Under the pieces are notes generated by a model. That model worked only from the letters and a program-made list of their open reading frames with translations, was not told where the DNA came from and searched no databases. Shown piece after piece: positions 34,701 to 45,311 of a stretch of 64,000 bases of DNA. This stretch comes from Rhynchopus sp. YZ270_cl-10 (Eukaryota; Euglenozoa; Diplonemea; Diplonemida; Diplonemidae). The position numbers and the translations under genes were made by a program. Where the stretch lies: assembly GCA_964035575.1 (NCBI GenBank), contig OZ037887.1, forward strand, positions 496,001 through 560,000, written 5' to 3'. The first letter of the stretch is position 1. The number at the start of each line of letters is the position of its first letter.

Positions 34701-35977
34701 AAGACGGGTGGGCTATGTGCAAGAAGCTTCCCTACGATGATTTCAAGCTGATGGAATGCAAGAGTTTGGATGAGACTGAGAAGATGATTGCCGACTACAA
34801 CCCAGAGAGTGACACAGGTTATGCTCTAGAAGTTGACCTTGAGTACCCTTTGAGCCTCCACGACAAGCACTGGGACTTCCCTCTTGCACCATACAATAGG
34901 ACTGTTAGAAGTGGAGAGCTGTCAGACTACCAGAGGAAAGTACTTGATGATGAGAAGCATGCAGAGGGTGGGAAGCTTATTGCAGACTTCAAAGACAGAG
35001 TGAAGCAGACATACAACATTGAGTACTTGCAGTTCCTCCTCAGGCAAGGTCTGAAGTTGACGAAGGTCCACCGCATTGTCTCATTCAAGCAGGACAACAT
35101 CATGAAGCCATACATTGACAAGAACAGTGCACTGAGAGCACAGGCAAAGAACGATTTCGAGAAGGACCTGTACAAGTTGCTCAACAACTCCATCTATGGG
35201 AAGACCCTGGAAAATGTTCGCGGCAGGACAGAGATGAAGAACATCCCTTACGACAAGACAAAGTGGGTGAAGGGGAAGGAGGTTCCAATGACAGAGGAGG
35301 AAATCAAGGAGTACATAGCAAAACATCAAAGCAAACCATTCTTCAGCTGCAACACTGTCGACCTGAAGAGTAGCAAGATACTTCAATTCATGCAGGGGGA
35401 CGTCACTCTTGACAAGCCTGTTTACATTGGCTCACAAATCCTGGACTACAGTAAGCTTCTCATGAACAGCTTCTTCTACGACACCCTCATCCCACATTTC
35501 GGAAGGGAGAACGTGACCATGGCCTACACCGACACTGACAGCTTTGTGCTGGAGATAACAACAAAGGATCTTGATGAGGAGCTTGCCAAGCTGTCTGCAG
35601 ACTTTGACTTCAGCAACTACCCAACAACCCACGAGCTGCATGACGTAAACAACAAGAAGGTCCCAGGGAAGTTCAAAGATGAGCTGGCTGGTGATGTGAT
35701 GGTTGAGTTCATTGGCTTGAGGGCAAAGTGTTATGCCTACTCAACGATCAAGAAGAACGACGACAACAAGGCCAAGGGTATAGCAAAGTCTGTCAGTAAA
35801 ACTCTCAACCTGGACACCTATCGAAGTACCCTTGAATCCCACAAGAAGCACGTTGTGACGATCAACAGCATCGAGAAGAGGGATCATGAGCTGCATACAG
35901 TGAGGTCTCAGAAGATAGCATTGAGTGCCTTCGATAACAAGAGGTATATTTGCGAGGATGGAGTTACCACAAAGTAG
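31735..35977 (+). pseudogene. Fossil protein-primed B-family DNA polymerase of a Polinton-type element (broken)
   Basis: Motifs of the Polinton/virophage-type polymerase occur in order: a charged coiled-coil N-terminus, exonuclease motif I (TADFESFLD, about 33.34 kb), a Cys/His cluster with HCHLTGKYRRA (about 33.76 kb), FHNARGYD (about 33.85 kb), the palm start EVDLEYPLSLH (about 34.84 kb), LLNNSIYGKTLENVR (about 35.18 kb) and YTDTDS (about 35.53 kb). The region is broken, with about two interruptions. No integrase, capsid or protease gene is recognised nearby, so only part of an element is present. Codon usage is regular and the motifs are well preserved, which suggests a fairly young insertion. 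Confidence 0.85.
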
Positions 35978-36054
35978 GAAGGATTATAGCAGTCTTACAG
36001 CACAGCACTAACCTCTTGCACGTATTGTTCAGCTGCATTTTTGTTATTGAAAAA

Positions 36055-36795
36055 ATGATACACAATTACGTTACGAGGAATGAGTCCCCCGAGGATGATG
36101 AACACTCAAAGCTTCTTCCGTCGTGGCCGTTCAGGATGTTGTCTGTCGGATCTTCTGGGTGTGGGAAGAGCACACTGATGGGGAACATGCTGATGAACAA
36201 GGAGTTGAAGCTGCCGTTTGATAGGGTGTTTGTTATCAGCACAACACTGCACCAAAAGATCTACCAGGTTATGATGGAACACTTTGCAGGCATTGACGAG
36301 AAGATACGAAGTGAGCTGGAACGGGAGTTGAAGAAGAAGAAGGTAAGTGAGGAGAAGATCGACGAGACCTTAGAAGCCTTGAAGCCAACAGCAGAGTTCT
36401 TCGACAGTGTGGATGAGTTCGATGTGGAGGACCTTGACGCAAACCAGAAGAACCTTGTGATCTTAGACGATGTGATGGAGAAGAACCAGAGAGAGTTCAT
36501 AGACCTGTACGTACCTGGACGTCATCGCAACATCTCACCAGTCTACTTGAGCCAGAGCTTCTTTGACACCCCAAAGGTGATACGACAGAACTGCAGCTGC
36601 TTCCTGCTGTTCAACCTCAACAAGAAGGAGAGGCGTATGATAGCGACTTCATGCAGCGACCTTGAGCCTGATGAGTTCAACAGTATGTTTGAGGGTCTTC
36701 CCCGATACAACTTCGTCATGATCGATAACCAACCTGTTGTTCCTGAACTGAAGTATCGAAGGAACTTTGATGAAATTGTATTTCCAGGATCATAA
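36055..36795 (+). CDS. A32-like genome-packaging ATPase of a Polinton-type element, copy 1
   Basis: 246 residues. Walker A is VGSSGCGKST (residues 31-40) and Walker B is NLVILDDV (about 140), followed by conserved SQSFFDTPKVIRQNCSCFLL. This fits the FtsK/HerA-type ATPases that package DNA in Polintons, virophages and poxvirus A32 relatives. A lysine/glutamate-rich coiled insert lies between the Walker motifs. It lies just downstream of the fossil polymerase in the same orientation, as expected for element genes. The reading frame looks whole. The 3' two thirds and downstream DNA are duplicated at 42743, and a diverged full copy is at 52321. Confidence 0.8.
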   Translation: MIHNYVTRNESPEDDEHSKLLPSWPFRMLSVGSSGCGKSTLMGNMLMNKELKLPFDRVFVISTTLHQKIYQVMMEHFAGIDEKIRSELERELKKKKVSEEKIDETLEALKPTAEFFDSVDEFDVEDLDANQKNLVILDDVMEKNQREFIDLYVPGRHRNISPVYLSQSFFDTPKVIRQNCSCFLLFNLNKKERRMIATSCSDLEPDEFNSMFEGLPRYNFVMIDNQPVVPELKYRRNFDEIVFPGS

Positions 36796-37154
36796 CAGAA
36801 AAGATGTCCGACAGAACAATGAACACCAAGACAAGAGACGTGAGTTCCAGTGGTAGTGTTGGGAGCAAGATAGTGACGGTGATGTGTTGCAGAAGCAAGT
36901 GTGTTGGCAACCCTAATGTGGTGGTCAAATGTTAGTCTCGGCAGCTCAAGGTGAATACGTTCACCGAGTCCCACAAATAGAACAAGCACCCCACTCCCCT
37001 TATCTTTGCTATTCCATCATCATTTCAGTTCAGTTGTCTCGACCCCACACCACCACGCACCTCTTTCATTACGCCAACAGGAAACGTAACCCCTTCTCTC
37101 CTCATATACCCCCAACACCTTTCCCTTTCTCTTTCTCTTTCCCTTTCCCCAAAC

Positions 37155-38811
37155 ATGCCTGATCCCAATGACCCTGTAGCAGAGGCTAAGAATGAGATTG
37201 CTGAACTGAAGGAGAGGGAGCACAAGCTGCAGAAGCAGATCGACAACATAGAGGAGAATATTCGCGCCGCATATGACGACAATATCGATGGCTTCCACAA
37301 GAACCCCCTCACTGGCGAGATTTCCTACATCGGCACGGACAAAGACACGAATAATGCGTTCAATCGTCTCGCCGATCTCAAGGACCAGCTGAAGGTATGA
37401 CCCTTGCTTTCGATACCCATGTATTTTATTGTTCTAGCATGATGTACCGTTTTTTCACCCACCCAACCGGACCCAACACAGCCCATCTGGACCCACTTGG
37501 GGTCAATTATACCCAATTATACCCAATTATACCCAAGTACAGCCCAATTTTGCCCAATTACGCCCAATTACACCCAGTCACACCACTAGTACAACTCAGG
37601 TGTTTTTGAGGGGGGCTTACCAGGGGGTGGCCTGTTTTGCTTGCTCACACGGTGGGGTCCAGCCTCTGAGCGGGTCAAACGGGATACTTAACTAGAGGGT
37701 GTGACGACACCCGCTTTTCGGGTGTGGCACCGAAAAGTGGAACGCCTATGACGGGCGGGTTTTGGTAACCGGACAGGGGACTGACTGCATGCCTTCCAGA
37801 TATTTTGTGGCACTACATGCCCACAACCCGGAAAAAGGGCACACAAGTCACACAAAAAAGACGCGAAAAGGGCGGGGAAAAAACCGGTCCCCAGCCGAAA
37901 AACCCCGGAAAATAGGATCGTCATGGTTGAAGTCTGTCGTGTTGTCGTCGTGCGTCATCGACGAGACAAGCTGAGGAAGGTGCAGGGTGATTGGCTGCGA
38001 AACCCCCCAATTGCCCCCTTAAAAAATGCACCAGAGCGATGACGCACGATAACGCACGATGACACACGATTTAGCACGATAACCGAGCCTGAAAACGCTG
38101 CAATTTAAATTTTGTTCTTTTATTTTACACACTTTACAGATAACTCAGAAAGATCTGTCGAGTGCGCGCGAGACGCTGAAGGATGCGCAGAGGGAGAAGG
38201 TGTTGGCGATGGAAGCTCCACCGAAAAAGAAAAAAGCGGTCAAAAAAGTTAAATCTACGGTATGATAACGTATTGTGTTTTTGGGTTCTTGTTTTTTTCT
38301 TGTAACGTTGACACTTCTGCAGGGAAGTTCTACCTCGACGACTTCTTCAGTTGCCAGTAGACTGTCTGCTCTGGAAAAAGAATTTGCTGCTCTGAACAGG
38401 ACACTGAACGGTACTATTATGACATTGATAAACGATCGGGAAGTAGAGGGGAGAACGAATAAGGGAGGGCAGAAATCCGGTGTTATACCACCACTGTATG
38501 TACTTAATCATATGGATCTTGAGCACCACATTTACACTTCCGCAGGTTTCCACCACGGGGAGAGTGACTCAAACCACAGTCGCATCAGCGAATGGGAGAC
38601 TTCCGTTCTCCTGCCTGATCCAAAAAAGTGAAAGGCTTGTTTTTTGCATTGTTGTTCTTGTGCTTTCATCCGGGGCTGGCATCGTACATGGGTCAGTCGG
38701 AGGTGCCTGCATCAATAACTATTCTCTTTTGTTTTTGTTTTATTTTTCCTGTTACCAGTGCGACGCCTCTTCCTCCGAAGGAACGGGGATCACGTCTGCG
38801 ACTGGGGTGAG
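37155..38811 (+). CDS. Multi-exon coiled-coil gene next to ATPase copy 1
   Basis: Exon 1 (37155-37394) encodes 80 residues with a charged coiled coil (EIAELKEREHKLQKQIDNIE) and ends at a GTATGA donor, phase 0. Exon 2 (38140-38259, phase 0) encodes KDLSSARETLKDAQ and a lysine-rich cluster. Exon 3 starts at 38323 with GSSTSTTSSVASRLSALEKE. Further candidate exons lie near 38546 and 38759. The start follows a CT-rich leader. No known family; it is probably a small filamentous or DNA-associated protein given the KKKKAVKKVK cluster. It sits directly behind the ATPase and has relatives in the same position at 43600 and 53461. Whether it belongs to the virus-like element or the host is unresolved. 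Confidence 0.5.
37395..38139 (+). other. Intron 1 of the coiled-coil gene, with inserted repeat
   Basis: Contains a tandem CCCAATTATA-type stretch (37495-37575), a CACCCGCTTTTCGGGTG hairpin (about 37708) and a 270-bp block (37829-38100) that recurs at 60322-60608. Near its end is a GATGACGCAC-type mini-repeat also present at 59240. The intron in the sister gene (43840-44855) has entirely different contents. Confidence 0.55.
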
Positions 38812-38822
38812 GGTGCCCCTCT

Positions 38823-39404
38823 AAATAAGAGATGGCTGTGCGCGTGAGGACGTGACAGGAACGGTCTGCATCATCTCGACGATGCAAAACGGATTTTTGT
38901 CACAAGCATTGCTGCAAAAACTGTCTGTCTGAGAGAAGCTGTGCAGTAGAAGCCGGTTCTCTTGGTCGCACTAAAAAATGCACGTTGTATTCCCCCCTGT
39001 CTCTCAATAACTGTTGTGTCTGAACGTAATTAGAAAAAGAAATACAATTCCCATTTCCTCACCACACAAGCCACACCCCTCATCTTTTTTGTCTAGTTCC
39101 CCACAACACAAATCCCCTACTCTACATCACAACAGGTTCGGACACAACACATCCACACAATTTCGGGGGATATTGATCGTGACTCCAACTTGGACACTCC
39201 TGAGATCTATGTGTATGTGTGTATCAACAACGTCAACGCTCCTTCGGACTTTGGTCTCACACAAAACTTTCTCCTTACGAATAAGAGTCTACATAGTCCT
39301 ATTATCAGCAATTCGACAGCACGGGTACAGGACGTTGTGTCTATTGAGACTGGAGACCAGGGGATTCGGGTGAGACCCGAAGGGTCATTCCCTGTCTGGA
39401 CTTC
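38823..39404. other. Intergenic, no gene assigned
   Basis: Unique-looking sequence with an open frame of modest quality around 39190-39423 that runs into the duplicated gene end at 39405. No family is recognised. Confidence 0.35.
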
Positions 39405-39617
39405 CTGGAGGAAGATGACCTAGATGACAAAGTAGGGCAAAAAGTAGGGCAGAAAGGGCTCTGTAATAGGTAGGAATATTTCTGTAGTGCACTGCCCTAC
39501 TTTTTGACGTACTTTTTGACCTACTTTTCAGCCAACATCTTCGCGGAGGTCTGTCTCCAGTCTGTGACGGTACTGCGTGCGTAAGGGGTAAGGAGCATCC
39601 AGAAGACACCGGCGGTA
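39405..39617 (+). pseudogene. Duplicated 3' end of the B-box-like gene with its downstream stem-loop
   Basis: The last codons (EEDDLDD) and about 190 bp downstream match the end of the gene at 49470-50261, including an inverted repeat GTAGGGCAAAAAGTAGGG ... CCCTACTTTTTG and the conserved CCAACATCTTCGCGGAGG stretch. Here the stop codon position is changed (GACAAA in place of GACTAA), so the frame would run on. The body of the gene is missing. Confidence 0.7.
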
Positions 39618-39639
39618 TGAAGAAATGCTTACCAAAAAC

Positions 39640-39815
39640 TTAAAATAAAGGGAGATAGTCAGACTTACCCTACCCTATTTTGAAAAAGTTCAGACTTGCC
39701 CGAAAATAAGTTCAGACTTGCCCTAAAAGTGTTTTTTGGGCAAGTCTGAACTTATTTTTAGGGCAAACACTTTTTTTAGGGCAAGTCTGAACTTATTTTA
39801 GGGCAACAAGTCAGG
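39640..39815. repeat. Inverted repeats of TTCAGACTTGCCCTAAAA
   Basis: Several copies of AGTTCAGACTTGCCC and its complement GGGCAAGTCTGAACTT alternate over about 150 bp. They can form a long imperfect hairpin. No gene. Confidence 0.75.
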
Positions 39816-40490
39816 CCACTTTGGCTGGGGCACTCTTGGGGCCCCATGTGGTATGACTTGTTTATTGCCCTAAAATGCCTAACCGAGCCGGAGCCCAAAA
39901 ATGATGCCAGAAACCACCAGCCACCCGGAAAGGGTGAACAGGCAGTCCACGTTGGGCCAGAACCGGTTACAAAGGAAGCCGTGTTCTGGGGCAACGTGGG
40001 GCGCAAAGTTTTACAATTTTCATGCACGGGTGCTCCACAAATTACCAAGTATTCCTTCTTTGTTGAATTGAGAGAGAGTCAGTGTTTAGCTACCACGCGG
40101 GCTTGCTTAGAATCCTTCGAGGCCGGCACAATTTTATTTATGTGGTCGGTTAAGACATGCCTATTGAAGAACAACGAGATCATCGTTGAAAGGAGCGAAC
40201 TCCCCTTCCCACAACATCTCTCACATTTCAACTCAGAATTCATACTTGGTTAAAGGGGGAGCAGACCTATTATTACACCTTAAAAAATTTATTTTCCCTG
40301 AAAAATCCCAAAAAAGTTTAACTTTTGAAAATTTTAATGACCTATTATTACAGTGTTATTTAAGCGCTATTTAACCACTATTACACCTATGACACCTATT
40401 ACCCTATCACCCCCTATTCCACCCTTACCGCCCCCACATAGTCAACAGTCCTGTCAGGATTATACGACAAAATCATTCCAACTTTAAAAC
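39816..40490. other. Intergenic with Mutator-like fragment and TATTATTACA repeats
   Basis: About 39990-40115 resembles part of the interior of the long-TIR element (near 25360-25480). Between 40255 and 40395 the motif CCTATTATTACA is repeated. The stretch 40395-40490 leads into the start of the acidic gene. No gene is called. Confidence 0.45.
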
Positions 40491-41110
40491 ATGTCTGGCT
40501 CTGACTCTCCTGTGATTGTGTCTGCACCGCCTAAACCAGAACCTCAATACGTGGATCTGGATGAGTCTCTGGATGAGTCTCTGGATGTGGATGTGGAGAT
40601 GGAAGATGAGCCGATCCCTGTCGTTGACCTCGATCACGATGTGATGGAGCCTTTCGAGATCGACAGCGACGACGAGATCAGTTGTATCCTTGATGTAATT
40701 GATGTTGCGACGATCGTCGTGGACGATGACGATGGCGACGACCCCAACACCCCCGCCGAAGTCGAGGAGTACAACCCCGTCCGCGAAAAGGACGACTGGT
40801 GTGTTGAAAAATTCTGGGCATCCAAAGCCCCGGCGACCCCCACCAACAAGCGCATCGAGATCCCCTCGTGGTGCAAGGTGGCGGTCGTTGCGGGGGGTGG
40901 CGACCTCAGGTCCAGGAAGCACTTGGTGGAAGTGCTCGGACTCAAGACGACGCCCAAGGTACAATGCAAGAAGTGGGAGGAAGAGATCAACCAGCACCGG
41001 GCACAGAGCGGGCCGGGGAAGAAGACGGCTTGTCGTTTGGTGGATACGAGCACCCACCACTCGAAGTACAAGTCACACCTATTATTACAGTTAAATGGTG
41101 CTACTGAAAA
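40491..41110 (+). CDS. Acidic unknown protein, 3' end disrupted by a microsatellite
   Basis: The frame starts MSGSDSPVIV after a TTTAAAAC context. Residues about 20-90 are strongly acidic with a DESLDESLDVDVEMEDE repeat. The second half is basic and Trp/Cys-containing (DDWCVEKFWASK, IEIPSWCKVAVV). No family is recognised. The frame continues without a stop into the ACACAGGT array (41184-41343), where it would read VHRYTGTQ repeats, so the natural end is uncertain. Possible splice sites (GTACAATG near 40958 and TATTATTACAG ending about 41090) could shorten it. Confidence 0.45.
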
Positions 41111-41183
41111 TCAGTCAGGGACCTGTCAGGGACCTGTCAATATCGGGGGGGGGTGCCCTTTTTTGATAGTACTTTGCCATTTT

Positions 41184-41343
41184 CAGGTACACAGGTACAC
41201 AGGTACACAGGTACACAGGTACACAGGTACACAGGTACACAGGTACACAGGTACACAGGTACACAGGTACACAGGTACACAGGTACACAGGTACACAGGT
41301 ACACAGGTACACAGGTACACAGGTACACAGGTACACAGGTACA
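41184..41343. repeat. Tandem array of ACACAGGT, about 20 units
   Basis: Perfect 8-bp unit with GTAC at each unit junction (GGTACACA). Open frames on both strands through it are artefacts. Confidence 0.97.
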
Positions 41344-41384
41344 CCACATCACGTTCTATCTTGTGCATCCTAGCTTGAACGACT

Positions 41385-41444
41385 CTTTGCCGCTTCACAG
41401 CTGGTCTGTGAATATGTTCACAGACCAGCTGTGAAGCGGCAAAG
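41385..41444. repeat. Perfect 60-bp palindrome (28-bp arms, TATG loop)
   Basis: The arm starting CTTTGCCGCTTCACAGCTGG pairs without mismatch with its complement, leaving a 4-base TATG loop. It lies 40 bp downstream of the 8-bp array. It could be a cruciform, a foldback end or a terminator-like structure. Perfect arms imply recent origin or maintenance. Confidence 0.95.
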
Positions 41445-41479
41445 TAGAAATCACCCCCAGCTTAGAGCAGGGATGGGTG

Positions 41480-41545
41480 CAGACGTGCATACGTCTGCGT
41501 CTGCACGTCTGCACATTTTCAGAAATGACATGCAGACGTCTGCAG
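41480..41545. repeat. GCAGACGT palindrome cluster
   Basis: Repeated GCAGACGT/ACGTCTGC units (for example GCAGACGTGCATACGTCTGC) form alternative hairpins. A related stretch GCAGACGCATGCACGTCTGC is at about 41822-41845. Confidence 0.7.
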
Positions 41546-42103
41546 TGTATTTTTCGCTTCGGTAAACGCTTTGGTACCCGGGCATTGTGTGGGGTAATTG
41601 TGTTTGCATACAGCCAAACCAAGACAACGTGGTCACCTTTAGTCCGTATTTGGATTGTAGTGACCAATGTCATGCGCTTAGAAACACAAGGGTTTTAGAG
41701 CGGACTTGGCGTAGAACCGCTTATACAGTGTCCCCGACACTTTCCCGCCCTCTCAATGCGTCCCAACGGTGTTGAACCCTCAGGTCCCCTGGCTTAGCCA
41801 CTAAGAGAAAACCTGCAGCGTCCGCAGACGCATGCACGTCTGCGGCCATCACTGGCTTAGAGGGGCTCAGGGCCGTGTGACGCACTGATTTCGACACGTT
41901 GCCGAAGAAGCGCGATAGCGCTTTGTGTGGTTTTGTGTATCCCTGTGAACCTGGAATCGATAGCAGACAGGAAAAAGAGGATGGGCAGGCAGCGCCTGCC
42001 CGACCTGTGTAAAGTGAATTAGTGATTGCCTGACAGATGTCTGGGGAACCGTCTATTCTGTGTGGGTATCCATGTCCGGAGTATACACGACGGTGAAGTA
42101 AAA

Positions 42104-42340
42104 TGACATGACATGACATGACATGACATGACATGACATGACATGACATGACATGACATGACATGACATGACATGACATGACATGACATGACATGACATG
42201 ACATGACATGACATGACATGACATGACATGACATGACATGACATGACATGACATGACATGACATGACATGACATGACATGACATGACATGACATGACATG
42301 ACATGACATGACATGACATGACATGACATGACATGACATG
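42104..42340. repeat. Tandem array of ACATG, about 47 units
   Basis: Perfect 5-bp repeat with the palindrome CATG in every unit. All minus-strand frames through it (MSCHV repeats) are artefacts. It is followed at 42341-42420 by several diverged TTTACATGTAA-type palindromes that share CATG. Confidence 0.97.
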
Positions 42341-42418
42341 CGCTTTGACATGTGCTTTACATGTAACTTTTTTTACATGTACTCACATGTCACTTTTACA
42401 TGTAAAGTGACATGTGCC

Positions 42419-42497
42419 ATGACAAGACTAACTAACGACAAGACCCCTGATTATAATGAGTGGCGTTAGGCCTTGTCATTATTTAGTCTTGTCATGT
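42419..42497. repeat. Inverted repeat CATGACAAGACTAA ... TTAGTCTTGTCATG
   Basis: Perfect 14-bp arms separated by about 50 bp. The size fits a minimal foldback or MITE remnant. Arms begin with CATG, like the adjacent array. Confidence 0.75.
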
Positions 42498-42742
42498 GAC
42501 TAGTCATACCCCCTTGTGTCATTGCTCACACTCGGTTGTAGTGCAACGGACCCTTTGGGGGGTACCCCAAATAGGGTCCGCGCGGGGTACCCGGGTTTGG
42601 GAGTACCCTGAGGGTCCGTATGGGCCACCGTGTGTGTGTGTGCGTCCCACCAAAAAATTGCTAAGTACCGTTAAAAAATGGCACCCCCCTATGGCAGGGA
42701 CCTGTCAGGGACCTGTCAATATCGGCCCCTCCAGGAGCACCA

Positions 42743-43240
42743 GAGAAGATACGAAGTGAGCTGGAACGGGAGTTGAAGAAGAAGAAGGTAAGTGAGGAGA
42801 AGATCGACGAGACCTTAGAAGCCTTGAAGCCAACAGCAGAGTTCTTCGACAGTGTGGATGAGTTCGATGTGGAGGACCTTGACGCAAACCAGAAGAACCT
42901 TGTGATCTTAGACGATGTGATGGAGAAGAACCAGAGAGAGTTCATAGACCTGTACGTACCTGGACGTCATCGCAACATCTCACCAGTCTACTTGAGCCAG
43001 AGCTTCTTTGACACCCCAAAGGTGATACGACAGAACTGCAGCTGCTTCCTGCTGTTCAACCTCAACAAGAAGGAGAGGCGTATGATAGCGACTTCATGCA
43101 GCGACCTTGAGCCTGATGAGTTCAACAGTATGTTTGAGGGTCTTCCCCGATACAACTTCGTCATGATCGATAACCAACCTGTTGTTCCTGAACTGAAGTA
43201 TCGAAGGAACTTTGATGAAATTGTATTTCCAGGATCATAA
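42743..43240 (+). pseudogene. Partial packaging ATPase, copy 2 (fossil)
   Basis: Matches copy 1 (from 36298) at a constant offset of 6445 bp with essentially no differences over the coding part. It contains only the C-terminal portion, including the Walker B region. Together with the following coiled-coil exon it makes up a direct duplication of about 1.1 kb, so the duplication is young. The left border follows the GGGACCTGTC direct repeat. Confidence 0.85.
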
Positions 43241-43599
43241 CAGAAAAGATGTCCGACAGAACAATGAACACCAAGACAAGAGACGTGAGTTCCAGTGGTA
43301 GTGTTGGGAGCAAGATAGTGACGGTGATGTGTTGCAGAAGCAAGTGTGTTGGCAACCCTAATGTGGTGGTCAAATGTTAGTCTCGGCAGCTCAAGGTGAA
43401 TACGTTCACCGAGTCCCACAAATAGAACAAGCACCCCACTCCCCTTATCTTTGCTATTCCATCATCATTTCAGTTCAGTTGTCTCGACCCCACACCACCA
43501 CGCACCTCTTTCATTACGCCAACAGGAAACGTAACCCCTTCTCTCCTCATATACCCCCAACACCTTTCCCTTTCTCTTTCTCTTTCCCTTTCCCCAAAC

Positions 43600-45311
43600 A
43601 TGCCTGATCCCAATGACCCTGTAGCAGAGGCTAAGAATGAGATTGCTGAACTGAAGGAGAGGGAGCACAAGCTGCAGAAGCAGATCGACAACATAGAGGA
43701 GAATATTCGCGCCGCATATGACGACAATATCGATGGCTTCCACAAGAACTCCCTCACTGGCGAGATTTCCTACATCGGCACGGACAAAGACGCGAATAAT
43801 GCGTTCGATCGTCTCGCCGATCTCAAGGACCAGCTGAAGGTATGACCCTTGCTTTCGATACCCATGTATTTTATTGTTCTAGCATGACGCATTCGCAGCA
43901 CGTGTGTGTGTCGTGTAGAATTCTTTGTAGTTTCTATTCACTCAACCTTTGAGTTGAGTCATTACATGTGGTTGTACTGTCTGTGTGGCGGAGGGAACCT
44001 CGGACCTTTTGGAGACATGGCGAGTGGTCTGCTTGCTTTCCACACCCATTTTTTTTTAATATTTTATCTTATGAAAATAAAGTTTACGTGGAAAATTTGG
44101 TAGTACCGTAAAAATCATGAATCACTTTATTTCACGCCGTGAAAATAAAGTAATGGTCGGGAATCACGACCAAAAATCCCAACAGTGAAAATCAGAAACT
44201 TTATTTTCACGCTCAGAAAAATTTTTTTTGGGTGGGATTCTGGGTGGAATTTTGAGTTTTTTTGGGATTTTTTTCGAAAAATTTTTTTTGGCCACCATGT
44301 TGAAAAATCGCAAAAAATGCATGACACAGTGACCACAGTGACCACCCAAAACCTCTCACCCAAATCTCTAAAATGGGCAGAACGGCGAAGGTGTTGAAGC
44401 CGAGAGGCAAAAAGCAGGAAGCAGGACGCTCTCCAGGACGGCCTGCCCACACTGCCTTATCTGAATACATCTTTCTCTCCTTCTCAACACCACATCACCA
44501 CTCAGTACCATACACATGCATATTTTCCACTTAAACTTTATTTCATAAGATAAAACTCTATATTAAATGCAAAATCAGAGCCTGATTTCCACTTATGGAT
44601 GTGATTTTCACTCGTTCTATTACTTCACTCGCTACGCTCGTGAAGTATAATCACTCTTGAAAATCACATCCATGCGTGAAAATCAGGCTATCTGATTTTC
44701 ATTTAATAAATAGTCATTTCTAGCATGACCCATTCGCAACATGTGTGTGTTGGGGTTGCAATTGTCGGCACTGGAGATGCACAGTGTGGTGCAACTTTGT
44801 TGTTATTTTGTTTTTTCTTTCTAGTTTTGTTCTTTTATTTTACACACACTTGCAGATAAATCAGAAAGATCTGTCGACTGCGCGTGAGACGCTGAATGAA
44901 ATGGCGAAATGTAAAAGGATAGCCTTGGAACGCAACATTTTGCCACCACTAGACCAGCCACAGCGATCGGAAACTTTACCAACAAGAACTGATTGCAATG
45001 CTTTACCACAGATTCTGGATAAGTGCGTCAGTGTTGCAGTTAAGACACATGACCAGGTTGATGAAGGTAGAGCTGTTTCAGAGCCTTCGAGGTCAAATCG
45101 TTTACAGCTTCTGTTTAAGAAACGTAAAGGTAGGGTTGGGAAAAAGGGTAAGGAGAAACAACATAAAACTGATACAGCACATGGAAACAGCCACGCACAA
45201 ACAGAAGGGAGAAAGAGATATAGCCAGGAAGATATTGAAGCCTGCAAAAATCTCTTCTGCAATTGGTTCCACGAACAGGACAACCTAGGGCCACCAGCGA
45301 TAGTAGTGTGA
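43600..45311 (+). CDS. Coiled-coil gene, copy 2 (two exons)
   Basis: Exon 1 (43600-43839) is nearly identical to 37155-37394, with three amino-acid differences. A phase-0 intron (43840-44855, donor GTATGA, acceptor CTTGCAG) leads to exon 2 (44856-45311). Exon 2 starts INQKDLSTARETLNEMAK, parallel to exon 2 of the sister gene, then differs: a basic stretch KKRKGRVGKKGKEK and the ending NWFHEQDNLGPPAIVV. So exon 1 and the start of exon 2 are shared, and the rest has been replaced or has diverged. An AATAAA signal is near 45339. Function unknown. The sister gene's exon 2 carries a similar basic cluster. Confidence 0.55.
44058..44570. mobile_element. Inverted-repeat element inside the intron of coiled-coil copy 2
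   Basis: Left end TTTTATCTTATGAAAATAAA and right end TTTATTTCATAAGATAAAA form imperfect arms of about 40 bp. Next to the left arm is a further hairpin (CTTTATTTCACG / CGTGAAAATAAAG), and the motif CACGCTCAGAAAAA is shared with the element at 56264-56852. It contains one small open frame (44373-44534). The insertion explains why this intron is long. Confidence 0.6.
44373..44534 (+). CDS. 53-residue basic protein with AT-hook-like GRP motif, inside the intronic element
   Basis: The frame encodes MGRTAKVLKPRGKKQEAGRS and then PGRPAHTALSEYI before a less ordered tail. PGRP flanked by basic residues resembles an AT-hook, which binds the DNA minor groove. It lies on the plus strand inside a mobile-element-like inverted repeat, and its 3' end runs into the right arm. 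It may be chance. Confidence 0.3.
   Translation: MGRTAKVLKPRGKKQEAGRSPGRPAHTALSEYIFLSFSTPHHHSVPYTCIFST
44580..44705. repeat. Nested hairpins GATTTTCA ... TGAAAATC and ACTTCAC ... GTGAAGT
   Basis: A long imperfect hairpin: GGATGTGATTTTCA pairs with TGAAAATCACATCC. Inside it ACTTCACTCGCTACGCTCGTGAAGT forms a second stem with the cgctacg-type loop found in the hAT modules. Intronic. Confidence 0.65.

Larger units (their letters stand above)
41146..42692. mobile_element. Possible inverted-repeat element containing two microsatellites
   Basis: GGGGGTGCCCTTTTTTGAT at the left is imperfectly inverted at the right as AAAAAATGGCACCCCCC. Just outside both ends lies the same direct repeat of about 30 bp built from GGGACCTGTC (41109-41144 and 42694-42724). 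The interior holds the 8-bp and 5-bp arrays and the 60-bp palindrome. Class unknown and boundaries inferred. Confidence 0.4.
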
